DNA of 64,000 nt. Source: CAVUCH01 sp963739995. Lineage in GTDB: Bacteria > Acidobacteriota > Vicinamibacteria > Vicinamibacterales > JAENWD01. Under the pieces are notes generated by a model. The model did no database searches, had not been told where the DNA came from, and saw only the letters and a program-made list of their open reading frames with translations. The stretch covers positions 1-64,000 of the forward strand of contig CAVUCH010000022.1 in assembly GCA_963739995.1 (NCBI GenBank), read 5' to 3'. Both the position numbers and the translations under genes were made by a program. Shown one piece after another: positions 16,638 through 25,896 of the stretch (positions are counted from its first letter, which is position 1; each line of letters begins with the position of its first letter).

Positions 16638-18677
16638 CTACATCCTTGCGGGCACCGGGATGCCCATCATGTCGAGCGCCCGCGTGAGCTGCGCCCGGTA
16701 GTACGCCACACCGGCCGCTCGCCACAGCCGGAGGTCGATCCGCTCCTCGTTCAGGATCGGCGCGCGGTGATAGAACGCGTTGAACTGCTGCGCGAGCCCG
16801 AAAGCCCACTTGGCGAGCACGGAGAACTCGAGCGACCGCACCACCTGCTCGACAATCTCGTCGAGCCGCGATGCCTCGAGCACCAGCGCCCACAATTCAT
16901 GGTCCCCGTCGGCGCCTTCGAGCCCGGCGGGATCAAGTCCGGACAGTGAGGCAGTCACGTCGGCCGTGCTCGTGCCTTCGCGCTCCTGCAACTTCGCGAA
17001 GATGTTGTTCGCGCGGACGACGGAGTATTGCAGGTAGGGTCCGCTCTCGCCTTCGAAGCTCAATGCCTCGTCGATATCGAAGGCAATCACCTTCCCACGG
17101 GAGTACTTGATCATGAAATAGCGCACGGCCGCAAGCCCGATCTCACGGCCGATCCGCGCCACCTCAGGGCCCGGCCGCTCGGGATTGCGCCGCTGCACCT
17201 CCTCCGTAGCCTTTTTCTCCAGCAGATCGAGCAGATCGTCAGCCTTCACCCCAAGGCCCTTCCTGCCCGAGACCTCGACGAACGGCTTCTTCTGGTCTTC
17301 CGGCGAGAGCTCGTATCCCAGCTCGCGGGCGGTCGCGTGTGAGAGCGCCACCATCTCGTAGGAGAAATGAATCGATCGCTCCGCCTGGGCGGTGTACCCC
17401 ATCGTTGCAAGCGCCTGCTTCAGGAGTTTCTGCAGGTATGACTGACGGACATCGATCACGTTGTATGTCGTGACCGCGCCACCGAAGGCCGGCGGGTCGT
17501 CGTGAGCGGCCGCCTGTGACTGATCGCTCGTTGTCGCCCAGAGCGTCGAGCCGTCCCCACGGGTCGTAAACGGCCGATACGAGAAGTCGAGCCCGAGCAG
17601 CCCGAACTTCCAGAACTGGTACGCGATGTCCTTGCCGACGTAGGTCACGGTGCCGTTCGAGCGGACGATGACTTTTTCACGCGAATCCGCGCTCTCGCCC
17701 GCGTCTTCGTCCGGCGCGGGTGCGGGGTCATCCGCGGCCGCAGTCGCATCCGGGCTATCGTCGATCGCCATGACCCAGCAGCCGGCGAGCCGGCCCTGCG
17801 TCTGCAGGTAGACGGTGCCCTGCGTCTTCAGAATCTCGAACGCGCGCGTCCAGAACTGGAGGCGCAGGATGTCGCCTTCCCACGTGAGCAGGTCGTACGT
17901 GATGTTCATCCGCGCCATCGTGAGCAGGTGGGAGCGGACGATGGCATCGGCCACGAACGCAGCGATGGCGGCACGCTGGTTGCCGCCGTGCTCGATGTCG
18001 TGCAGCGTCGCAGCACGGACGGCAAGCCGCGCCGCGTCGGCCCCATACCACTCGGTCACCCTCGCGTAAAGATCCCAGCAGTAGTAGTCGAAATGGGTGC
18101 TTGCCGCGATCTGCCGGACGTCAGCCAGGGATTGCTGCTCGATCTCGGTGAACCCGACAACGACATCCGCCACCTGTACGCCCGTGTCATCGATGTAGTT
18201 CTGCACTTCCACGGGGACGTCCCGAAACCGCAGCACACGCACGAGGGTGTCGCCGAGCGCCGCGTTGCGCAGGTGCCCGATATGGGCCGCCTTGTTCGGG
18301 TTTATGGCGGTGTGCTCGACGATGGTCTTCCCCCGATGCCCGGCGGGGCCGCGCGATGTGAGGGTAGGGCCCAGGCGCTCGGCCAGGAAGGCACGCCTGT
18401 CGAGGAACGCGTTGAGATACCCGCTGCCGAGCGCCTCGACCCGCTGCACGCCGGGCACCGGCATCAGCGCCGCCGCCAGTTCCTGCGCGATGGCGCGCGG
18501 CGCCTTCCGGAGGCGCCTGGCGAGCTCGAAGGCGATGGGGACGGCGAGATCGCCAAGCGCCCGGTTCGGAGCGTAGTCGATGACGATCGGCGGCTGCGCC
18601 TCCGGGGTGAGCCCGTACTGGTCCTGCAGCACGGTTGCGAGCCGGAAGCGGAGCGCCTCGTGGACGGGAAGAATCAT
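16638..18677 (-). CDS. argS: Arginyl-tRNA synthetase
   Basis: Class I synthetase for tRNA-Arg, 679 aa, about 100 residues longer than the usual 560-580. The N-terminal Add1 domain recognising the tRNA D-loop is present, then NPNKAAHIGHLRNA with HIGH near 133-136, and the C-terminal all-α anticodon domain (SFEGESGPYLQYSVVRANNI onward). The extra length is in the catalytic core: an acidic Ala/Asp insert (DDSPDATAAADDPAPAPDED) and a further loop before NVIDVRQSYLQ. The amidotransferase gene follows in the same transcript. Confidence 0.93.
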   Translation of the reverse strand: MILPVHEALRFRLATVLQDQYGLTPEAQPPIVIDYAPNRALGDLAVPIAFELARRLRKAPRAIAQELAAALMPVPGVQRVEALGSGYLNAFLDRRAFLAERLGPTLTSRGPAGHRGKTIVEHTAINPNKAAHIGHLRNAALGDTLVRVLRFRDVPVEVQNYIDDTGVQVADVVVGFTEIEQQSLADVRQIAASTHFDYYCWDLYARVTEWYGADAARLAVRAATLHDIEHGGNQRAAIAAFVADAIVRSHLLTMARMNITYDLLTWEGDILRLQFWTRAFEILKTQGTVYLQTQGRLAGCWVMAIDDSPDATAAADDPAPAPDEDAGESADSREKVIVRSNGTVTYVGKDIAYQFWKFGLLGLDFSYRPFTTRGDGSTLWATTSDQSQAAAHDDPPAFGGAVTTYNVIDVRQSYLQKLLKQALATMGYTAQAERSIHFSYEMVALSHATARELGYELSPEDQKKPFVEVSGRKGLGVKADDLLDLLEKKATEEVQRRNPERPGPEVARIGREIGLAAVRYFMIKYSRGKVIAFDIDEALSFEGESGPYLQYSVVRANNIFAKLQEREGTSTADVTASLSGLDPAGLEGADGDHELWALVLEASRLDEIVEQVVRSLEFSVLAKWAFGLAQQFNAFYHRAPILNEERIDLRLWRAAGVAYYRAQLTRALDMMGIPVPARM

Positions 18678-18796
18678 TGTCGATGTGCCTGAGATGTGTG
18701 CTGATAGACGGGCGCCGACGCCGGTGATCGCGTTGACTGGGCGGCGGCGCTGCGGTACGATTGCCGCCGGGTCACCGGTGGCGCTGCAGGCGATTG

Positions 18797-19372
18797 TCAG
18801 CCGCGAGCCACGCGCGAATAATCGTCCGGAGTGTTGATATTTGTTAGCAGCAGGCCCTCGGGATCGAACGCCTCGAGTGTCGCGCTTTCGATCAGGTGCA
18901 TCCGCAGCGGACCAATCGCCTCGCGGACCCGTCGTACTCCCCGGTCAATCGCGCGGCGGATCGCTGGTGCCGCCGACCGCGCATACACGGCGCAGAGCGG
19001 ATGCAGGCCCTTCCGATCCCGCGGCACCGTGGCGTCGCAATCCCCGCCGGTCGTGGCGAGGAACTCCAGAAACGGTCCTGTGACGTACGGCATGTCGCAC
19101 GCAAGCACCAGGGTCCGATCCGACGTGGCGCTCACCAGTGCGGTGTAGAGCCCGCCGAGTGCGCCAATGCCCGGCAGTCGATCCGGTATGACCTCCACGC
19201 CGCCGATGTGGCGCTCGGGGCCGCCAACGATGACGATTCGGGCCGCACGACCGCCGAGCGCGGCCACCTGGCGATCGAGGATGCGTCGATCGCCCACGAC
19301 GAGCGCGCCCTTGTCCTGGCGACCCAGGCGGCGGGCCTGCCCGCCGGCGAGGATATGCGCGTCCCAGAACAT
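18797..19372 (-). CDS. mobA: Molybdenum cofactor guanylyltransferase
   Basis: Joins GMP to molybdopterin, making the MGD cofactor of DMSO-reductase-type enzymes. 191 aa. Visible signature: ILAGGQARRLGRQDKGAL (nucleotide loop), then LVLACDMPYVT with the metal-binding aspartate, and a C-terminal NINTPDDY. No other moco genes are in the window, although the Tat-exported protein at the left edge is the kind of enzyme that could need it. Divergent from the gene at 19418, with 45 bp between the starts. Confidence 0.88.
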   Translation of the reverse strand: MFWDAHILAGGQARRLGRQDKGALVVGDRRILDRQVAALGGRAARIVIVGGPERHIGGVEVIPDRLPGIGALGGLYTALVSATSDRTLVLACDMPYVTGPFLEFLATTGGDCDATVPRDRKGLHPLCAVYARSAAPAIRRAIDRGVRRVREAIGPLRMHLIESATLEAFDPEGLLLTNINTPDDYSRVARG

Positions 19373-19417
19373 GGCGGTGACCGTCTCGGGTTGTTCAATC
19401 TATCAGAAATCCAACGA

Positions 19418-20047
19418 ATGAGGGACGGCGGCATCGGGCGTGTTCTCGTCGCGGCACTGCACCAGGCGATTACCGAACTCCTGCCGGACCGGCAGGAGTT
19501 CTATGAGAACTGGTTCAGCCCGGCAGGATTGCGCTCGGGGCGGATCGGGCTCGCCCCGCTGAGCGCGGTGTTGAGCTTTCTGCGGCGTGAGGGCGATGCC
19601 TACGCGCACGTTACCGGTCGTGCCGGCGAGTACGCCGCCGACTGGATCATCGACGCGCAGCCGCCGATCCGGCGGGCGATCACCCGGGCGCTGCCGCGGA
19701 AGCTGCGCGTTCGCGTCGTGCTGGGCATCGTCCGGGACCTCGTACGTCAGACATATGGAGGAAGCCGCGCGATCCTGCGGATGCGTCGCGGCGGCGCCAC
19801 GGTAGACATCCGCAGCTCGATCTTCTGTGGGGTGCGCGAACCCGCGCCCGCGCCGCTCTGTCAGTTCTACAAGGCCGCATTCGCCCGCGTGCTGGCACGG
19901 TTTGCGCTGCCGGCGGCCATCGAAGTCACGTCATGCCGCGGCATGGGACTGAGGAGTTGCGTCGTCGACATCACCCTCACGGCCACCCAGTCCGCAGCCG
20001 CGGAACCGGCCATGCTGGCGGACCGGGCGTCCGAAACGTCAGCATGA
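19418..20047 (+). CDS. V4R-like (hydrocarbon-binding) domain protein
   Basis: 209 aa, start ATG at 19418. The middle contains VTGRAGEYAADW and the end LCQFYKAAFARVLARFALP followed by EVTSCRGMGLRSCVVDITL. A cysteine-containing turn (SCRGMGLRSC) after a helix is typical of V4R/4-vinyl-reductase small-molecule-binding domains. That assignment is by pattern, not by search. Its stop overlaps the next start (ATGA), so it is translationally coupled to the TolB/TPR protein. No signal peptide; probably a cytosolic sensor. Confidence 0.6.
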   Translation: MRDGGIGRVLVAALHQAITELLPDRQEFYENWFSPAGLRSGRIGLAPLSAVLSFLRREGDAYAHVTGRAGEYAADWIIDAQPPIRRAITRALPRKLRVRVVLGIVRDLVRQTYGGSRAILRMRRGGATVDIRSSIFCGVREPAPAPLCQFYKAAFARVLARFALPAAIEVTSCRGMGLRSCVVDITLTATQSAAAEPAMLADRASETSA

Positions 20048-21663
20048 TCTCCCTCCTTCGTTGCACGCTCCGCCTCCTGCTCGTAGGTCTCGCTGTGCTC
20101 GCCCCGCAGGAAGAGGCTGTTGCGCAAGGCGCCTCCCAACCCGGCTTGCTCGTCATGCCATTCGAGACCGGAGACGATGCGCGCACCTGGTGGCTGGGCG
20201 AGGGGTCGTCGGTGCTGCTGGCCGACGATCTGCGCAGGCTTGGGATGAAGTCGATCGGGCGCGACGAACGCCTGCGTGCGTTCGCCCGGCTGCAGGTGCC
20301 CCCCGTGGCCTCCCTCAGCCATGGGACCGTGATCCGGATCGGACAGCTCGTTGGGGCGTCGGCCGTGATCATCGGCTCGATTCGGACCGACGGCGATACG
20401 CTGAAGGTCCGCGCCCGCAGCCTCCGGCTCGACACCGGCCGGTTGCAGGGCGAGGTGGAGGAAAGCGGGTCGCTCGGGGATCTGTTCCGGGTGTACCGAC
20501 GCGTCGCGCGGCGTTTGACGTCCGCTCCGGCATTGCTTTCATCAGAGGAGGCGCAAGGCGCCGAGCTGTCACCCGCCGCGTTCGAGAACTACGTCAAGGG
20601 GCTGCTAGCCGACACGCCCACCGCACAAGCGGCATTTCTGGAGAAAGCTGTCGCGCTGCATCCCGGATACGACGAGGCGCGGCTCTCTCTCTGGCGCGCC
20701 TACACGGAGGCGGCGGAGCACGAGAAGGCGCTTGCGGCCGCGCTGGCCGTGCCAGCGTCGTCGCCTGCGTCGCGCCGCGCGCGGTTTGCGGCTGGCTGTT
20801 CCGAGACGGCGCTCGGAAGGTACGACGACGCGTTCGAGCGTCTTCGAGTGCTGGGCGAGGAATCTCCGGAAGCAGAGATCGCGAACAACCTCGGGGTGAT
20901 CCAGCTCCGTCGTGGCGGATCTCCCCAGGCGGGCCTGGCCACCTACTGGTTCACCAAGGCATCGCAGACGAGGCCGGATCCAGACTATTTCTTCAACCTC
21001 GGGTACGCCTACTGGTTCGAACAGGATGTGCCGGCCGCGATCTACTGGCTGCGGGAAGCTGTCCGGCGAGACCCCACCGATGGCGATGCGCATTTCGTCC
21101 TCGGTGCGGCGCTGCAGGTGGCAGGCAGTGCGACGGAGGCGGCCCGTGAACTGGAGCTCGCGCAGCGGCTTGCCGCAAAGCATCCGAGTGAAGACGGCAG
21201 GCCCGGCGAACGTGTGCCACGCGGGCTCGAGCGGACGCGCACCACGATCGATCCTCCGGGCGGGACCGGCGCCGAGACCACGCTCGTGGCCACCGGCGAG
21301 CGCGAGAAGTCCGAAGTGATGGCGTTTCACCTCGATCGCGGGCGCCGGCTCTTCGACGCGCAGAACGATCGCGAGGCGATCGACGAGCTGCGCCGCGTGT
21401 TGTACCTGTCCCCCTATCTTGCCGAGGCGCACCTGCTGCTGGGACGCATCTACCTGCGTGGCGGCCGTACGGGTGAGGCAATCGAGGCGTTGAAGATCGC
21501 GCTGTGGAGCGAAGAGACTGCGGCGGCCCACGAGGTGCTCGCGGAAGCGTGGCTGCAGTTCAAGGATGTCGCGGCTGCGCGCCGCGAGGCCGAACGGGCG
21601 CTGGCGATGAACCCCGGCTCGGAGAGCGCGCGCAGATTTCTCGCGCAGTTGCCAATGCCGTAA
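20044..21663 (+). CDS. TolB-like/TPR repeat exported protein
   Basis: 539 aa with an N-terminal signal sequence (ISLLRCTLRLLLVGLAVLAP). Residues 35-165 form a TolB/FlgO-like N-terminal domain (LLVMPFETGDDARTWWLGEG; GASAVIIGSIRTDGDTLKV). The rest consists of tetratricopeptide repeats, for example FNLGYAYWFEQDVPAAIYWL and AHLLLGRIYLRGGRTGEAIE. Such proteins are periplasmic scaffolds. ATG at 20044 overlaps the preceding stop. It sits before a SPOR protein and lnt, consistent with an envelope function. Confidence 0.83.
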   Translation: MISLLRCTLRLLLVGLAVLAPQEEAVAQGASQPGLLVMPFETGDDARTWWLGEGSSVLLADDLRRLGMKSIGRDERLRAFARLQVPPVASLSHGTVIRIGQLVGASAVIIGSIRTDGDTLKVRARSLRLDTGRLQGEVEESGSLGDLFRVYRRVARRLTSAPALLSSEEAQGAELSPAAFENYVKGLLADTPTAQAAFLEKAVALHPGYDEARLSLWRAYTEAAEHEKALAAALAVPASSPASRRARFAAGCSETALGRYDDAFERLRVLGEESPEAEIANNLGVIQLRRGGSPQAGLATYWFTKASQTRPDPDYFFNLGYAYWFEQDVPAAIYWLREAVRRDPTDGDAHFVLGAALQVAGSATEAARELELAQRLAAKHPSEDGRPGERVPRGLERTRTTIDPPGGTGAETTLVATGEREKSEVMAFHLDRGRRLFDAQNDREAIDELRRVLYLSPYLAEAHLLLGRIYLRGGRTGEAIEALKIALWSEETAAAHEVLAEAWLQFKDVAAARREAERALAMNPGSESARRFLAQLPMP

Positions 21664-21716
21664 GGGGCCTCGCGCGCGGTGTTACACTGGCCTATTCCCT
21701 GGGCAGCACCTGAGAC

Positions 21717-22457
21717 ATGAGCGACGAAGGTTTTCACGAGATTCAACTGAACGGGAAGCAGCTGGTCTTCCTCTTCATGGCCGCGACGGTTGTGTCGGTG
21801 GTCATTTTTCTGTGCGGCGTGATGGTCGGCCGCGGTGTGCCCGACCGGTCGACCGTGGCTGCCAACGAATCCGCCGGTGATTCCGGGCCGACCGAGGTCG
21901 CGTCCGTGCGGCCGGCACCCGAGCCGGATGGCACCAGGGGCTCCGGCCAGGAGGCACAGCAGAAGGTGCAGGCACCAACGCCAGCGCAGCAGCCGCCCCC
22001 CTCTGCGCCGCTGGACCAGACGCCGCCGGAACCGGCAGCAGACGACGACGACTACTACAACAAGCTGGTCAACGGCCAGAAGGACACCACGGTCGGCACC
22101 CCGAAGGGGCGTCCCTCAGCGGCGCCGTCCGGGACGCGTGAGCCCGCGTTGGCAGCGAAGCCCCCGGCGAGCGCGGCTGCCCCCCCAGCCGCCGCTCCAG
22201 CTCCGGTGCCCGAACGCTCATCGACCTCGTCAGGGTATGCGGTTCAACTCGCCGCCGTGCGTGAGCGCAGCGAAGCCGACGCAATCGCCAAGCGGCTCGT
22301 GTCGAAGGGCTACCAGGCGTACGTGCTCGTTCCCCAGCCGGGCAAGCCGCCGGTGTACCGCGTGCAGGTGGGACGCTTCAAGAGCCGCAGCGAGGCCGAC
22401 CGGATTGCGGCCCGTCTGCGGAAGAACGAGCAGTTCAAGCCGTGGGTGACCCGCTAA
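21717..22457 (+). CDS. SPOR-domain inner-membrane protein
   Basis: 246 aa, single pass. A short cytoplasmic N-terminus is followed by a helix (LVFLFMAATVVSVVIFLCGVM), a long Pro/Ala periplasmic linker (50-165) and a C-terminal SPOR domain (SSGYAVQLAAVRERSEADAIA ... YRVQVGRFKSRSEADRIAAR). SPOR domains bind denuded septal peptidoglycan, so a role at division or in cell-wall remodelling is likely, FtsN- or DedD-like by layout but not by clear homology. Just upstream of lnt. Confidence 0.87.
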   Translation: MSDEGFHEIQLNGKQLVFLFMAATVVSVVIFLCGVMVGRGVPDRSTVAANESAGDSGPTEVASVRPAPEPDGTRGSGQEAQQKVQAPTPAQQPPPSAPLDQTPPEPAADDDDYYNKLVNGQKDTTVGTPKGRPSAAPSGTREPALAAKPPASAAAPPAAAPAPVPERSSTSSGYAVQLAAVRERSEADAIAKRLVSKGYQAYVLVPQPGKPPVYRVQVGRFKSRSEADRIAARLRKNEQFKPWVTR

Positions 22458-22483
22458 CACGCCGGTGACCCTCCGTTGACGAC

Positions 22484-24022
22484 GTGCTCCCGCTGATCCT
22501 CTCGCTGGCGTCAGGCCTGCTGCTCGCGTTCAGTTTCCCCCGTTTCGGACACCCGGCCGTCTCCTGGATTGCGCTGGCCCCGCTGTTGGTGGCGCTGACG
22601 CTCGTGGCGCCGCTGCGCGGCGGCATTCGACGGGCCTGGAGCCTCGGGCTGGCTGCAGGCGCTTTGTACTTTGCGGGGACGCTGTACTGGACAAGCAGCG
22701 TGATGTCCCAGTTTGGCGGCATCAATCCGGTGCTTTCCGGCGGAATCGCGGGCCTCCTGGTGGGCTATCTGTCACTCTTCCCGGCGGCGTTCGCCGCTGC
22801 GATCGCCGGCGCGATTCGGCGATTCGGGAGGCGCGCGCTCCTACTGGCACCAGCCGCATGGGTGGCGACCGAACTCGCGCGCACGCTGTTGTTCGGTGGC
22901 TTCCCCTGGGGACTGGTCGGGTATGCGCAGACGACGGTCCTGCCCGTCGCGCAGATCGCGAGTGTCGTGGGCGTGTATGGCCTGTCGTTCCTCGTCGTGC
23001 TCGTGTCCGCTTCGCTCGCGCTGACGACGGTGGCGCGCGACCGATCAGGGCTCGTGGCGGTCGTCCTCACGGGAATCCTGGTCGCGTCCGTGACCTTGTG
23101 GGGGCGGGCACGTCTCTTCGACTCTCGCCTGACGCGGACGGGGACCGCCGTGCGTGTCGGGTTGGTGCAGGGCGACGTCCCGCAGGACCAGAAGTGGGTG
23201 CCTGGACGGCAGGATGAGATCCTGGGGCGGTATCTCGCCTTGAGCCGGCAGGCGGCGGACCAGGGCGCACAGGCCATTCTCTGGCCCGAGTCGAGCACGC
23301 CTTTCTACTTCGAGGACAGCCCGAAAGGGGAAGCGATACGCCTGTTTGCGCGTGAACGCGGCGCATCAATCCTGCTTGGCAGCGACGAGATCGACCGTCG
23401 GAATCCGCGCGTGGCGTACAACTCCGCGTTCATGGTGCGCCCGGACGGCAGCACGGCTGGCGTGTATCGCAAGGTGCGGCTGGTCCCCTTTGGCGAATAC
23501 GTGCCGTTCAGGTCCGTCCTGTTCTTTGCGGCGCCGCTCGTGGAGGCGGTGGGCGAGTTCGCCCCCGGCGACGCGCCGGTGATGCTGCCGCTCGCCGGCA
23601 GACCCGTGAGCACGGCCATCTGCTACGAAGTGGTGTACCCTGCGCTGATTCGCGCGGGCGTGCTGCAGGGCAGCACGCTGCTGACCACGATCACGAACGA
23701 TGCCTGGTTCGGCCGCTCGTCGGCGCCGTATCAGCATTTCGAGATGGCTTCGCTGCGCGCCATCGAACAGGGCCGGTATCTCGCGCGCTCTGCCAACACG
23801 GGCATCAGCGGCATTGTGGATCCCTATGGACGCGTGCTGATGGCGTCGCAGTTGTTCACGACACAGGTGCTCGTCGGCGAGGTGCGCCTGATCGACGAGC
23901 GCACGATCTATGCGCGGATTGGCGATGTGGTCGCCTACGCCTCCGTGTTGGTGACGCTGGCGGCCCTGCTGATGGCGTGGCGTCACCGCGCGACCGTACC
24001 AATGCCGGCACCCGCGCAGTAG
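22484..24022 (+). CDS. lnt: Apolipoprotein N-acyltransferase
   Basis: Adds the third acyl chain to lipoproteins in the inner membrane, the step that makes them fit for Lol export; this agrees with the LolC/LolD genes at 52-54 kb. 512 aa with about seven N-terminal helices and a periplasmic nitrilase-fold domain. The catalytic triad is visible: Glu in LWPESSTPF (about 268), Lys in YRKVRLVPFGEYVPF (about 328) and Cys in AICYEVVYP (about 380). Start GTG at 22484. Confidence 0.92.
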   Translation: MLPLILSLASGLLLAFSFPRFGHPAVSWIALAPLLVALTLVAPLRGGIRRAWSLGLAAGALYFAGTLYWTSSVMSQFGGINPVLSGGIAGLLVGYLSLFPAAFAAAIAGAIRRFGRRALLLAPAAWVATELARTLLFGGFPWGLVGYAQTTVLPVAQIASVVGVYGLSFLVVLVSASLALTTVARDRSGLVAVVLTGILVASVTLWGRARLFDSRLTRTGTAVRVGLVQGDVPQDQKWVPGRQDEILGRYLALSRQAADQGAQAILWPESSTPFYFEDSPKGEAIRLFARERGASILLGSDEIDRRNPRVAYNSAFMVRPDGSTAGVYRKVRLVPFGEYVPFRSVLFFAAPLVEAVGEFAPGDAPVMLPLAGRPVSTAICYEVVYPALIRAGVLQGSTLLTTITNDAWFGRSSAPYQHFEMASLRAIEQGRYLARSANTGISGIVDPYGRVLMASQLFTTQVLVGEVRLIDERTIYARIGDVVAYASVLVTLAALLMAWRHRATVPMPAPAQ

Positions 24023-24062
24023 GGAAGCCGCCGCGACGGCAGCTGTCTTCAGGAGGTTTCAC

Positions 24063-25197
24063 TTGGCTCTCGTGCTCGAAGAACTCGTTCGCCGGTACCA
24101 GGAACTCGCCAGGCGGTCTTCCGAGATGCGGGGGCATCTTTGAGGCAGCACGCCCCGCTGAGGAACTGAAACAGGTCGAGGCCCGGACGGCCGAGCCCGA
24201 CTTCTGGAAGGACCAGGCGCTCGCCCAGCGTCTGCTGCAGCGGCGCCGCCGCCTCGAAGAGGACGTCACGCTCGCCGGGTCGCTGCGACGCAGAACCGAC
24301 GACCTCGCCGTGCTCGTCGAATGGGCCGAGCACGGCGAAGACGTGGCCGCGGAACTGGATCGTGGACTCGACGATCTGGAAAGGGAGGTCGAGGCCGCCG
24401 AGATCCGCAAGATGCTCGGAGGCGAACACGACCGGCGGAACGCGATTGTCGCGATTCACCCGGGCGCCGGCGGCACCGAGTCCCAGGACTGGGCGGAGAT
24501 GCTGCTGCGCATGTACCTGCGATGGTTCGAGCGCCGCGGCTTGAAGCGGGAGGTGGTGGACCTGCAGCCCGGCGAGGATGTCGGCATCAAGGGGGCCACC
24601 ATCGCCGTGAACGGCGAGTACGCGTTCGGGCTCATGTCGGCGGAAGCCGGCGTGCACCGCCTGGTGCGCATTTCGCCTTTCGACCAGGCAGCCCGGCGCC
24701 ACACCTCGTTCGCATCGGTGTTCGTTTACCCCGAGATGCCCGAGGACGTGGAGATGGAGATTCCCGAGAAGGATCTTCGCATCGACACCTTCCGGTCGAG
24801 CGGTGCGGGAGGGCAGCACGTCAACGTGACCGACTCCGCGATCCGTATCACGCACTTGCCGACCAACATCGTGGTGTCGTGTCAGAACGAACGGTCGCAG
24901 CACCGGAACCGCGACTCCGCAATGAAGGTCCTGCGCGCCCGGCTCTACGATCTGAAGCTCAAGCAGCAGCAGGCGGAGCTCGATCGGATCGGCGGTGAAA
25001 AGAAGGACATCGCGTTCGGGAGTCAAATCCGCAGTTACGTGCTGCATCCCTACCAGATGGTCAAGGACCATCGGACGAAGGAGCAGGTGGGCGACATCAC
25101 GCGCGTGCTCGACGGCGACCTCGATCAGTTCGTGAAGAGTTACCTGATGAAGAAGGCCTCCGGGACGCTCAGTGCGCCGACCGCGGACGAGGATTGA
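24063..25197 (+). CDS. prfB: Peptide chain release factor 2, programmed +1 frameshift
   Basis: Recognises UGA and UAA. The gene is in two frames: codons 1-26 from TTG at 24063 (MALVLEELVRRYQELARRSS, then EMRGHL) end at CTT-TGA. Reading resumes +1 at GAG 24142 (EAARPAEELKQ), giving 377 aa. The in-frame UGA at 24141-24143 is the autoregulatory stop. GGGGG followed by CAT-CTT-TGA reproduces the E. coli spacing (internal SD, 3 nt, slip codon). AGGAGG lies 7 nt before the TTG. GGQ (SSGAGGQHVNVTDSA) is near residue 250. A long open frame starting at 23977 is only the downstream frame run backwards. Confidence 0.95.
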
Positions 25198-25243
25198 GTG
25201 GATTCAGTGATGAACGGTCACCCGGCAATTGAAGGAGCGGTGC

Positions 25244-25702
25244 ATGGTCACGACTCGCGCGTTGCTGATTGCGTCGATTGCCGCCGGCACGACGACGTGC
25301 GTCACGGCTGGCGTGTGGGCGGCCGCGCCGGTGCTCTCGTCGGCCATCTTCGATTGGAACACGATGAAGGTGGAGACCACCGCCGTGGGAGCACGGCGCA
25401 TGGTGTTTCGAGGGCCAACGGCCACGCTGGACGAGCTCGAATGTCATATTACGACGCTGAACCCCGGCCAGACATCGCACGCCCCGCATCGGCACCCCGA
25501 GGAGGAGATCCTGATCGTGCGCGAAGGCACCGTCGAATCGCTCGTCAACGGCAAGCAGCTGCGCGTGGGGCCGGGGTCGGTGATCTTCCAGGCGTCGAAC
25601 CAGGAACATTCGATTAGGAACGTGGGCGACACGCCTGCGACGTACCACGTGTTCAGCTGGCGGTCTCCTGGCGTGGCCTCGAAGCCAGCCGGGGCGCCCT
25701 AG
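25244..25702 (+). CDS. Exported cupin-domain protein
   Basis: 152 aa with a signal peptide (TTRALLIASIAAGTTTCVTAGVWA). A single cupin barrel follows: HAPHRHPEEEILIVREGTVE carries the metal ligands (H-x-H-x5-E), and the second motif includes PGSVIFQASNQEHSIRNVG. Probably a metal-binding periplasmic protein; substrate unknown. Start ATG at 25244 with AAGGAG 6 nt upstream, preferred to TTG at 25229. The stop codon TAG lies inside the terminal repeat of the 163-bp element that follows. Confidence 0.85.
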   Translation: MVTTRALLIASIAAGTTTCVTAGVWAAAPVLSSAIFDWNTMKVETTAVGARRMVFRGPTATLDELECHITTLNPGQTSHAPHRHPEEEILIVREGTVESLVNGKQLRVGPGSVIFQASNQEHSIRNVGDTPATYHVFSWRSPGVASKPAGAP

Positions 25703-25861
25703 TGGCCTGTGTCGGCTGAAGCGGTAGTGGATTTCGGAGCGCGGCGCCTGGCTGGCAAGGCGCGACGACCGAGCATACCGGGAGTATTCGAGGGAGGGCA
25801 ACGCCGCCAGCCGGGATGCCCGCCCGAAAGCACTACTGATTCAGCTGATACAGGCCACTAG
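25699..25861. mobile_element. 163-bp element with long terminal inverted repeats (MITE/REP-like)
   Basis: CTAGTGGCCTGTGTCGGCTG at the left end matches the reverse complement of the right end. The first 31 positions agree at 27, and further matched blocks (TTTCGG, GGCTGGC) extend inward to about 58 nt per side. The centre carries a small hairpin ATAC-cggga-GTAT. There is no coding capacity. Both outer ends are CTAG; no longer target duplication is seen. It separates the cupin and NTF2-like genes and supplies the cupin stop codon. Confidence 0.7.
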
Positions 25862-25896
25862 CACTGGTCGCCCTCACAGGACTGGGCTCGCTTGCC

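Noticed and set aside
15940..16893. Longer start for the amidotransferase, reaching into argS
   Set aside because: The N-terminal 86 residues are argS in another frame; homology starts at 16635.
23977..24141. N-terminal extension of prfB in the +1 frame
   Set aside because: The real N-terminus is in the other frame with TTG 24063 and the CTT-TGA slip site; the extension is out-of-frame lnt end and leader.
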